Positions 1 through 4,752 of a stretch of DNA of 5,017 bases are shown here, piece after piece; positions within the stretch are counted from its first letter, which is position 1; every line of letters starts with the position of its first letter. The DNA is from Clostridia bacterium (GTDB taxonomy: Bacteria; Bacillota; Clostridia; Saccharofermentanales; Saccharofermentanaceae). Position numbers and translations under genes: made by a program. The stretch covers positions 1 to 5,017 of the forward strand of contig JADGQQ010000135.1 of assembly GCA_017881645.1 (NCBI GenBank), written 5' to 3'. Under the pieces are notes generated by a model. The model had not been told where the DNA came from, ran no database searches, and saw only the letters and a program-made list of their open reading frames with translations.

Positions 1-110
1 AGGAGGTCGGTATCGAGGAAACTTTTACAAACCGCCTTCGCAAGCAGGACGCCGATTGTGCTTTTACCGCACCCGGGCATTCCAACCAAAACAATACTCT
101 CCCTGCTCAT
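1..110 (-). CDS. aroK: Shikimate kinase-type P-loop kinase, N-terminal fragment
   Basis: Only the first 36 codons are present; the gene continues past the left edge. Read on the minus strand from the ATG at 110, it gives a short beta strand (SIVLVG), a Walker A loop GMPGCGKST at residues 10-18, then IGVLLAKA and FLDTD at residues 31-35. GxxGxGKST followed by xGxxLA and a DxD about 15 residues later is the shikimate kinase arrangement. By family knowledge the second Asp (D35) would contact shikimate and the P-loop binds ATP; the reaction is phosphorylation of shikimate at the 3-hydroxyl in aromatic amino acid synthesis, in the cytoplasm. The start is supported by AGGCGGTG just upstream of the ATG. 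The gene is divergent from the aldo/keto reductase. A related small-molecule kinase cannot be excluded because the lid and the rest of the substrate site lie outside the window, so the symbol is tentative. Confidence 0.8.
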   Translation of the reverse strand, partial: MSRESIVLVGMPGCGKSTIGVLLAKAVCKSFLDTDL

Positions 111-426
111 GCTTTCACCGCCTGCCGATATGGTTTGCACCCGGTCCGCCGAATGCACAATTGTCCAAATAGATCTTTACCCATTATTTTATAGCATCGA
201 CGGGGAAAATGTATGTTTTTTAATGATGCCGCTGCAAAAGAGAAACAAAATTGATGGTGTAGTGCAAAAACAAGCTGTATGTGCACTGCTATGCACTACT
301 ATGCACTTTGCCTGCAAAACAGCATAATCCTGACATTTTCACGGGGAAGCGAAAAGAATACCGGGTAGTTTTCCGGCAAAAATCGTGGCATTCTGAAGGG
401 GATCCAATGGATAGGAGGAAAATGCA
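111..426. other. Divergent intergenic region between kinase and reductase
   Basis: This 316-base stretch holds no convincing gene. The short open frames in it lack homology-like content or overlap the repeat cluster. It should contain promoters for both flanking genes. On the minus strand a TATAAA at 188-193 is a possible -10 for the kinase, but I see no good -35. On the plus strand CATAAT at 323-328 is a possible -10 for the reductase, again with no clear -35 and with the TGCACT repeats lying where a -35 or activator site would be. The right end carries the reductase ribosome site AGGAGG at 413-418. Confidence 0.6.
281..310 (+). repeat. Three 10-bp tandem repeats with TGCACT core (possible operator)
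   Basis: Three adjacent 10-base units begin at 281, 291 and 301, each containing TGCACT (282-287, 292-297, 302-307). The spacing equals one helical turn, so all three cores face the same side of the DNA. An inverted copy, GTAGTGCA at 259-266, is the exact reverse complement of TGCACTAC at 292-299. Further TGCA-containing words occur at 233 and 313. The cluster lies about 120 bases upstream of the reductase start, just before a possible -10 at 323-328. Binding of a regulator is inference; no known regulator consensus was recognised. Confidence 0.5.
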
Positions 427-1251
427 ATGAATATTGACACAACGATTACCCTGAACAATCAAGTGCAAATTCCACAGCTCGGGCTCGGAGTTTTCAAATC
501 CGAAGACGGGCAGGAAACATATAATGCCGTTCGCTGGGCTCTCGAAGCCGGATACCGTCATATTGACACAGCGAAAGCCTACGGAAATGAAGCGAGCGTC
601 GGTAAAGCCATCCGTGAGAGCGGTATTCCGCGTGAGCAGATTTTTGTCACCACGAAGATCTGGAATCCGGACCAGCGTGCCGATACGCAGGAACAGGCCT
701 GCTATCTCAGTCTCAAGGAGTTGGGTCTGGAATATCTGGATCTCTATTTGATTCACTGGCCCGTCAAGGAAAAGATCAACGAGACATGGACCGTCATGGA
801 GAAGCTGTACCGTTCCAAGCTCATTCGGGCGATCGGCGTCAGCAATTTTAACCCGCACCATCTCGAGACGCTGATGACGACGGCTGAAATCGTCCCGGCG
901 GTTAATCAGATTGAGCTGCATCCTCTCCTCGTCCAGACCGATGTCGCACGCTATTTTTCAGGAAAAGGCATTGCCGTCGAATCCTGGAGTCCGCTGGGCC
1001 GCGGCGCACTTCTTGCAAATCCGGATATCGAAGCGATTGCCGAAGCGCATGGCAAAACAACTGCACAGATCATCCTTCGCTGGCATCTGCAGCACGGCTA
1101 TGTTGTTATTCCAAAATCCGTACATAAAGAGCGTATCATCAGCAACTGCGATTTGTATGATTTTGAACTGACGGCTGACGATATGCATGCGATCGATTCC
1201 ATAAACAAGGATTTTCGCTACGGCCCGGATCCGGAGACATTCAACTTCTGA
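427..1251 (+). CDS. Aldo/keto reductase (2,5-diketo-D-gluconate reductase-like)
   Basis: A complete 274-residue NADPH-dependent aldo/keto reductase, the usual length for the compact prokaryotic branch similar to 2,5-diketo-D-gluconate reductases and YvgN/YtbE. It should be a soluble cytoplasmic (beta/alpha)8 barrel that reduces aldehydes or ketones to alcohols. The catalytic tetrad is intact: D47 and Y52 in GYRHIDTAKAYGNE, K77 in VTTKIWN, and H110 in YLIHWP. Other family signatures are IGVSNF (136-141), NQIELHP (160-166), SPLGRG (188-193) and the cofactor 2'-phosphate loop IPKSVHKERI (228-237). The start is set by a perfect AGGAGG at 413-418, eight bases from the ATG; an ATG at 422 is in another frame. 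It is followed by its own terminator, so it is probably monocistronic. The physiological substrate cannot be read from the sequence; detoxification of reactive carbonyls is a common role in this branch. Confidence 0.95.
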   Translation: MNIDTTITLNNQVQIPQLGLGVFKSEDGQETYNAVRWALEAGYRHIDTAKAYGNEASVGKAIRESGIPREQIFVTTKIWNPDQRADTQEQACYLSLKELGLEYLDLYLIHWPVKEKINETWTVMEKLYRSKLIRAIGVSNFNPHHLETLMTTAEIVPAVNQIELHPLLVQTDVARYFSGKGIAVESWSPLGRGALLANPDIEAIAEAHGKTTAQIILRWHLQHGYVVIPKSVHKERIISNCDLYDFELTADDMHAIDSINKDFRYGPDPETFNF

Positions 1252-1302
1252 TCCTGCATTTTTTGTACATCCAATGACGTGATTTGTGATTTTTTAACGG
1301 GG

Positions 1303-1342
1303 AGCCGGTCTTCTGCGTCCAGCAGAGTACCGGCTTTCTTTT
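1303..1342 (+). terminator. Rho-independent terminator after the aldo/keto reductase
   Basis: AGCCGGT (1303-1309) pairs perfectly with ACCGGCT (1329-1335). Inside, TCTGC can pair with GCAGA around a GTCCA loop. The stem is followed by TTTCTTTT, a usable T tract. It sits about 50 bases after the reductase stop and separates it from the yccF-like gene. Confidence 0.85.
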
Positions 1343-1367
1343 GTGATACAATATCGTGGAATCACAA
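1341..1367 (+). promoter_or_regulatory. Extended -10 promoter element inside an inverted repeat, upstream of yccF
   Basis: TGATACAAT at 1344-1352 fits an extended -10 (TGN followed by TACAAT, 5 of 6 to consensus), with predicted transcription start near 1359, about 40 bases before the yccF start. No good -35 is present; the extended -10 could compensate. The element is flanked by TTGTGAT (1341-1347) and its exact reverse complement ATCACAA (1361-1367), separated by 13 bases. The first arm overlaps the -10, as a repressor operator would. A third copy of TTGTGAT is at 1284-1290. Promoter activity and regulation are inferred from sequence only. Confidence 0.45.
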
Positions 1368-1399
1368 GTGTACCCGGCTCGTTTTGAAAGGATATCGAT

Positions 1400-1762
1400 A
1401 TGAAAACAATTGGCAATCTGCTCTGGTTTCTTTTCGCCGGCCTTTTTCTGGCTCTGCTATGGCTGATCTCGGGTCTTCTGTGCTGCATCACGATTATCGG
1501 CATTCCTTTCGGCATCCAGTGCTTCAAGCTCGCAGGTCTGTCTCTCTGGCCGTTCGGCAAAGAAATCACCTACGGCAGAATGGGTGCCGGCAGCGTCATC
1601 GGAAATATTCTCTGGATTGTGTTATTCGGTTGGGAGCTCGCCCTCACGCATCTGGTGATCGGATTGTTTTTTTGCATCACAATCATCGGAATTCCTTTCG
1701 GCCTGCAGTGCTTTAAGCTCGCACAGGTATCGCTCTTCCCGTTTGGCGCTTCGTTCAAATAA
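1400..1762 (+). CDS. yccF: YccF-family (DUF307) inner membrane protein
   Basis: A 120-residue, very hydrophobic protein matching the YccF family in length and motif. It consists of two tandem YccF units offset by exactly 63 residues. Unit 1 has IGNLLW (4-9), a hydrophobic helix (about 10-33), CITIIGIPFGIQCFKLA (29-45) and SLWPFG (48-53). Unit 2 has IGNILW (67-72), a helix (about 73-96), CITIIGIPFGLQCFKLA (92-108) and SLFPFG (111-116). Each unit probably makes one or two membrane passes with an amphipathic PFG-ending segment. The function is unknown; the family is often annotated simply as an inner membrane protein. The start is supported by GAAAGGAT at 1386-1393. It has its own putative promoter and converges on the DUF4130 gene with only 46 bases between stops. 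Confidence 0.9.
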   Translation: MKTIGNLLWFLFAGLFLALLWLISGLLCCITIIGIPFGIQCFKLAGLSLWPFGKEITYGRMGAGSVIGNILWIVLFGWELALTHLVIGLFFCITIIGIPFGLQCFKLAQVSLFPFGASFK

Positions 1763-1808
1763 TTCGAACATCGTTTGTACTGAATAATGAGTGAATCCCG
1801 CCTCCTGA

Positions 1809-2564
1809 TCAGCTCTCGAATTCCGTCATGTCGGCCCAGAAACGCTTGGGCATATGGTTCATCTGACATTTGGGATTATGCCGCTCCTCGATGGCGATCG
1901 TCTTCTGAAAGCATTTCCACAGCGTGTGGTAGGCCTTCTCGGCGTCGTCGATCGGCGGAAGGGAAAGATGATGCATGGCCGTCAGCAGCGTCCCTTCGGG
2001 CTTGTGGACGACAGCCATCTGATGCGTCCGGTCGTAAATCAGGAACGTCTCGTCCGGATACCGGTTCGTAAAATGATCCGACAGCAGCGGAAGCACCCGG
2101 TTCTTCGGCGAGATGCAGGAGACCATGACCCCGTCGTAGATCGTGAATCGTACAAACCCCATGAAATTATGCGACTCTCTCCGGAGATTACGAACCGCCT
2201 TGATGAGCGCGCCCACGGTATCATCCGTAAGCCGGTCCATCACGGATCGCCCGTATTGGTATCCCATACGGATGAACCGGTACATAAAAATCTCTTTATC
2301 GGGGAGACATGTCAAAAAAGCCTCGCGGATAAAATCCTGTGCCTCGAGTGCGATCTTCCGGTCAATGGATTCGTAAATTTTGCCGGCATGTTCCATGTCC
2401 GTGCGGATCCACTCGGTCTCCTCAAGAAGCAGCGGCTGACCGGCATCCTCTTCCGTACGGATTTGAACGGGGATCTCGTGCCGCACATAGCTCTCATACA
2501 CACAGCAGAGAAATCCCTCGAGTGTCCCGTCATATATGTATACCAAATTCGTATTGTTTTGCAT
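1809..2564 (-). CDS. DUF4130 / TIGR03915-type probable DNA metabolism protein, partner of the radical SAM protein
   Basis: A 251-residue protein recognised as the family encoded next to the TIGR03916 radical SAM protein and called 'probable DNA metabolism protein'. Visible signatures are the N-terminal YIYDGTLEGFL (residues 9-19), RRESHNFMGFVRF (128-140), SPKNRVLPLLSDHF (152-165), FLIYDRTH (174-181) and the end PKRFWADMTEF. In some bacteria this domain is fused to a uracil-DNA-glycosylase-like domain; the protein here ends at the DUF4130 domain, so no glycosylase is attached. No catalytic motif of known class was recognised, and it has no signal peptide or membrane helix, so it should be cytoplasmic. 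It overlaps the upstream radical SAM gene by 35 bases, pointing to one mRNA and translational coupling. I chose the ATG at 2564: it follows a GGAGAAGGGA ribosome site and places the family motif at the N-terminus. An in-frame ATG at 2597 (262 residues) lacks a ribosome site. A role in DNA repair is inference from partner and SOS-type promoter. Confidence 0.87.
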   Translation of the reverse strand: MQNNTNLVYIYDGTLEGFLCCVYESYVRHEIPVQIRTEEDAGQPLLLEETEWIRTDMEHAGKIYESIDRKIALEAQDFIREAFLTCLPDKEIFMYRFIRMGYQYGRSVMDRLTDDTVGALIKAVRNLRRESHNFMGFVRFTIYDGVMVSCISPKNRVLPLLSDHFTNRYPDETFLIYDRTHQMAVVHKPEGTLLTAMHHLSLPPIDDAEKAYHTLWKCFQKTIAIEERHNPKCQMNHMPKRFWADMTEFES

Positions 2565-3897
2565 TCTCTCTGGTTCCCTTCTCCGGTAAATATCCATAAG
2601 CGTTGACAGGCATCCCGCCCAGCGAGCGGGCCATGTCCGGCACGTCCAAAAATGTCATCTGATCGCCGGAGGCGGCCGGCAGCATACGGAGGTCGTTCTT
2701 CGAAAGAAGTCCCCGCAGCACAGTGTCCGGACGGATGATGACACCCTCGTCCACCTTGCCCTGACAGGTGACAAAGAATCGTGCGCGCTTCAGAACGACG
2801 CCCAGCTTCCTGAGTCCTTCAAAAGTAAGACTGCACGTTCTTCTCGCCTGCACAATCTTCCTTGCGCTGAGTACGCCGATCCCCGGCACACGCAGCAGCC
2901 GTTCGTAGGATGCGCGGCTGACCTCGATCGGGAACTGGTCCAGATGACGCAGCGCCCAGTTGCACTTCGGATCGATCGCGAGATTCATGTTGGGGTTCTT
3001 CGCATCCACGATCTCATTGGCGGTGAACCCGTAGAAACGCAGCAGCCAGTCCGCCTGGTAGAGGCGGTGCTCCCGCAGGAGCGGCGGCGCGGAAAACAGC
3101 GACGGCAGCATCGGGTCGTCGACAATCGGCGTATAGGCCGAAAAAAACACTCTCTTAAGGTTGTACTTCTTGTAAAGTCCCTCACTCAGGGTCAGGATCC
3201 GGTGATCGCTGTCCGGCGTGGCGCCGATAATCAGCTGCGTGCTCTGGCCCGCAGGTACGAACTTCGGAGCGTGACGATAGACGACAAGATCGGATTTGTT
3301 CTCTTCAATGCCCGCACGGATCAATCCCATGGGCCGCAGGATGGCCTCCGGCGTCTTCTGCGGAGCCAGCTGACCCAGACTGTCTTCCGAGGGAAGCTCG
3401 ATGTTGACGCTCATGCGGTCGACCAGCAGGCCCATCCTCTGAATCAGCGAATTGTCCGCACCCGGAATCGACTTCACATGAATGTAGCCGTTGAAGCTAT
3501 ACTCCGTCCGCAGAATCTCGATTGCCTCGATCATGCGCTCCATCGTATAGTCCGGACTCTTCAGCACGCCGGAACTCAGGAAAAGCCCCTCGATATAATT
3601 CCTCCTGTAGAAGTTGATCGTAAGGTCGGCGAGCTCGCGCGGTGCGAAGGCCGTGCGCTGCGTGTCCCTCGACGTACGGTTGACACAGTACTTACAGTCG
3701 TAGACGCACTGATTCGTCATCAGGACCTTGAGCAGCGAGATACAGCGGCCGTCCGCGGCAAAACTGTGACAGATGCCCGACGCCACGGTGCTTCCCGTCT
3801 TACCGGGCTGACCGGAGCGGTCAACGCCGCTCGAAGTGCATGCGACATCATATTTGGCGGCATCGGTAAGAATCGCAAGCTTCTCAAGAACATCCAT
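2530..3897 (-). CDS. Radical SAM protein with C-terminal helix-hairpin-helix, putative DNA modification/repair (TIGR03916-type)
   Basis: A complete 455-residue radical SAM enzyme. The 4Fe-4S motif is CX3CX2C: C64, C68 and C71 in NQCVYDCKYCVNR. It is followed by FLSSG (106-110) in the position of the GGE-like SAM-binding motif and IHVKSIPGAD (139-148), as expected for the barrel. Three more cysteines (C20 in VACTSSG, C43 in GICHSF, C52 in DGRCISLLKVL) precede the cluster. Later family blocks are YRHAPKFVPAGQSTQ (207-221), FFSAYTPI (251-258) and IDPKCNWALRHLDQFP (308-323). A helix-hairpin-helix DNA-binding motif with PGIG at 338-341 follows (LLRVPGIGVLSARKIV, 334-349), and then about 100 residues more. 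The family is linked to uracil-DNA-glycosylase-like proteins, hence the DNA repair or modification label; the reaction is unknown to me. The start follows GAAGGAAC at 3908-3915. It is the first gene of an operon under a LexA-type promoter and overlaps the DUF4130 gene. Confidence 0.93.
   Translation of the reverse strand: MDVLEKLAILTDAAKYDVACTSSGVDRSGQPGKTGSTVASGICHSFAADGRCISLLKVLMTNQCVYDCKYCVNRTSRDTQRTAFAPRELADLTINFYRRNYIEGLFLSSGVLKSPDYTMERMIEAIEILRTEYSFNGYIHVKSIPGADNSLIQRMGLLVDRMSVNIELPSEDSLGQLAPQKTPEAILRPMGLIRAGIEENKSDLVVYRHAPKFVPAGQSTQLIIGATPDSDHRILTLSEGLYKKYNLKRVFFSAYTPIVDDPMLPSLFSAPPLLREHRLYQADWLLRFYGFTANEIVDAKNPNMNLAIDPKCNWALRHLDQFPIEVSRASYERLLRVPGIGVLSARKIVQARRTCSLTFEGLRKLGVVLKRARFFVTCQGKVDEGVIIRPDTVLRGLLSKNDLRMLPAASGDQMTFLDVPDMARSLGGMPVNAYGYLPEKGTRENAKQYEFGIHI
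2575..2584 (-). promoter_or_regulatory. Ribosome binding site deciding the DUF4130 start
   Basis: GGAGAAGGGA on the minus strand lies ten bases before the ATG at 2564 and inside the 3' end of the radical SAM coding region. Nothing similar precedes the alternative ATG at 2597. This favours the shorter protein. Confidence 0.55.
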
Positions 3898-3922
3898 CGG
3901 TATTCACGTTCCTTCGGGAGGG

Positions 3923-3946
3923 TCGGTTTGCGGCGCGCGAAACCGA
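3923..3946 (-). other. Hairpin in the 5' leader of the radical SAM operon
   Basis: TCGGTTT (3923-3929) and AAACCGA (3940-3946) form a 7-bp perfect stem around a 10-base GC-only loop. It lies between the predicted transcription start (near 3963) and the ribosome site (3908-3915), with no T tract, so it is not a terminator. A role in mRNA stability or translation is possible but unproven. Confidence 0.4.
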
Positions 3947-3969
3947 ACATTCTTTCTCTTTTCAGAAAC

Positions 3970-3998
3970 AGAATACCACGAACATATGTTCCTGTAAA
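3970..3998 (-). promoter_or_regulatory. Sigma-A type promoter of the radical SAM/DUF4130 operon
   Basis: On the minus strand, TTTACA (3993-3998; 5 of 6 to the -35 consensus) is followed by exactly 17 bases and then TATTCT (3970-3975; 4 of 6 to the -10 consensus). Predicted transcription start is near 3963, giving a leader of about 65 bases. The spacer is almost filled by a LexA box. The T tract of the preceding terminator ends only four bases upstream of the -35, so the operon is insulated from read-through. Confidence 0.75.
3979..3992. promoter_or_regulatory. LexA (DinR, SOS) box
   Basis: CGAACATATGTTCC matches the Gram-positive LexA consensus CGAACRNRYGTTYC at every position and contains the 12-bp perfect palindrome GAACATATGTTC (3980-3991). 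It lies within the spacer between the -35 and -10 of the radical SAM operon, where bound LexA would block RNA polymerase. Predicted effect: repression until RecA-stimulated LexA cleavage after DNA damage. The match is directly visible; control by LexA is inferred. Confidence 0.85.
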
Positions 3999-4002
3999 GG
4001 GC

Positions 4003-4045
4003 AAAAAAACAACCGCAGACGCGATTCATTTCCTGCGTCTGCGGT
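4003..4045 (-). terminator. Strong terminator after the YcxB-like gene
   Basis: ACCGCAGACGC (4012-4022) pairs perfectly with GCGTCTGCGGT (4035-4045), an 11-bp stem around a 12-base loop. On the minus strand the stem is followed by TTGTTTTTTT (seven consecutive T at 4003-4009). It lies 31 bases past the stop of the YcxB-like gene and directly upstream of the radical SAM promoter. The plus-strand tail is CTTTT only, so activity in that direction would be weaker. Confidence 0.9.
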
Positions 4046-4076
4046 CTTTTCGATTTGTAATACAGTACCTATTCTT

Positions 4077-4613
4077 CTACACGCACTGTGCAAATTTCTT
4101 GCCGCAGGTTTGTATGAGAAATTCCTTAAAACCGGGATACGTGCCTTTTGTAAAACCCTCTTTGTCGACAAAAAGCATCTTCTGCTGCACCATAATACAG
4201 CAGGTGTTTTTTGTCTCGAAAATCTGCGAAATCTGATCAAAAAGTATGGTCTGCTTTGTCTGGGAGGTCGTAAGCTCAATCTTGTCGCTGTAAATGACAT
4301 ACCCGTATTCTCCCTTCGGACACATGGCCCGACTGGTCTTAAATGCCCTGTTCGCACGGATCCGGTACGCCTGAAAGCGCAACACAAAGAAAATAAGCGA
4401 AAGGACAAACGCAGCCGCTGCGCCAATTAAGAACCGCATATCTTTATTCGCGAAATAGATGCCCAGCAGGATAAGTGCGCCAATCAACAAAATAACCGAA
4501 AGGGTCAACAGAAACAAGCGGAATGTCTTCCGGTTCTTCTGGTAAGCGGCTTTCTGCGTTTCCATAAACAATTTATGTGAGTATTCCGTCTGATTTTCAA
4601 ATAGAGAACTCAT
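4077..4613 (-). CDS. Two-TM membrane protein with YcxB-like C-terminal domain
   Basis: A 178-residue membrane protein. A polar N-terminal segment (1-32) is followed by two hydrophobic helices at about 33-54 and 60-79, a basic stretch (R79, R84, R86, R89, K92), and a soluble C-terminal domain (about 100-172). This domain resembles the YcxB-like family: YGYVIYSDKIEL (103-114), ILFDQISQIFE (123-133), the beta strand CIMVQQKMLFVDKEGF (139-154), and a closing helix FKEFLIQTC (162-170). The basic stretch after the second helix suggests both termini are cytoplasmic. Family function is unknown. The start at 4613 follows AAGAGAGG seven bases upstream. It has its own TATAAT promoter and terminators on both sides, so it is likely transcribed alone. 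Assignment to the YcxB-like family is by architecture and motif resemblance. Confidence 0.8.
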   Translation of the reverse strand: MSSLFENQTEYSHKLFMETQKAAYQKNRKTFRLFLLTLSVILLIGALILLGIYFANKDMRFLIGAAAAFVLSLIFFVLRFQAYRIRANRAFKTSRAMCPKGEYGYVIYSDKIELTTSQTKQTILFDQISQIFETKNTCCIMVQQKMLFVDKEGFTKGTYPGFKEFLIQTCGKKFAQCV

Positions 4614-4663
4614 GGGATTGCCTCTCTTTCTATATTACGATCCAACTATTACTCTTTAATTAA

Positions 4664-4692
4664 ATTATACTGCCGAACCTGACTTAGCACAA
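4664..4692 (-). promoter_or_regulatory. Promoter of the YcxB-like gene
   Basis: A perfect TATAAT (4664-4669, minus strand) is preceded, 17 bases upstream, by TTGTGC (4687-4692), which keeps only the TTG of the -35 consensus. The predicted start is near 4657, giving a leader of roughly 44 bases. It lies just after the terminator of the transporter permease gene. Confidence 0.65.
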
Positions 4693-4694
4693 TG

Positions 4695-4730
4695 AAAAAG
4701 CCGGCCTCCATCGAATAACGTCGGCCGGCT
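4695..4730 (-). terminator. Terminator after the ABC transporter permease
   Basis: AGCCGGCC (4699-4706) pairs with GGCCGGCT (4723-4730), an 8-bp GC-rich stem with a 16-base loop. On the minus strand it is followed by a run of five T and then CATT. It lies 22 bases after the permease stop codon. Confidence 0.85.
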
Positions 4731-4752
4731 CGCATGTTGATGGGACGGTCTG

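Noticed and set aside
259..310. CRISPR or mobile-element end
   Set aside because: The repeats are only 10 bp with no spacers of CRISPR length, and no transposase or target duplication is present.
289..921. A 210-codon minus-strand open frame opposite the aldo/keto reductase start
   Set aside because: It covers the reductase N-terminus, whose catalytic motifs are certain, and begins at an arbitrary in-gene ATG without family similarity.
1279..1716. A 145-codon plus-strand open frame overlapping yccF
   Set aside because: It is another frame of the yccF coding region and runs through the terminator at 1303-1342; composition is Arg/Ser/His-rich as expected for an off-frame translation.
1753..1769. 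Hairpin at the yccF stop codon as a terminator
   Set aside because: The 7-bp stem has an A-C mismatch on the plus strand (a G-U wobble on the minus strand), is AT-rich, and lacks a proper T tract on either side, so no terminator is called between the convergent genes.
1765..1777. Second LexA box (CGAAC-ATC-GTTTG) between the convergent stops
   Set aside because: The spacer is three bases instead of four, and no gene starts nearby.
1800..1805. AGGAGG on the minus strand just after the DUF4130 stop
   Set aside because: No ATG, GTG or TTG start with a convincing protein follows at usual distance; the downstream frame is antisense to yccF.
2530..2533. ATGA stop/start overlap at the end of the radical SAM gene
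   Set aside because: It looks like a coupled start, but that ATG opens a 73-codon frame that is not the DUF4130 frame.
1854..2606. A 250-codon plus-strand open frame opposite the DUF4130 gene
   Set aside because: Antisense to a clear family match, with no ribosome site or recognisable motif.
2944..4236. A 430-codon plus-strand open frame opposite the radical SAM gene
   Set aside because: The minus strand encodes a complete family-matching protein with radical SAM and HhH motifs; the plus frame has no recognisable domain, runs across the LexA promoter and the 4003-4045 terminator, and is explained by GC-rich third positions.
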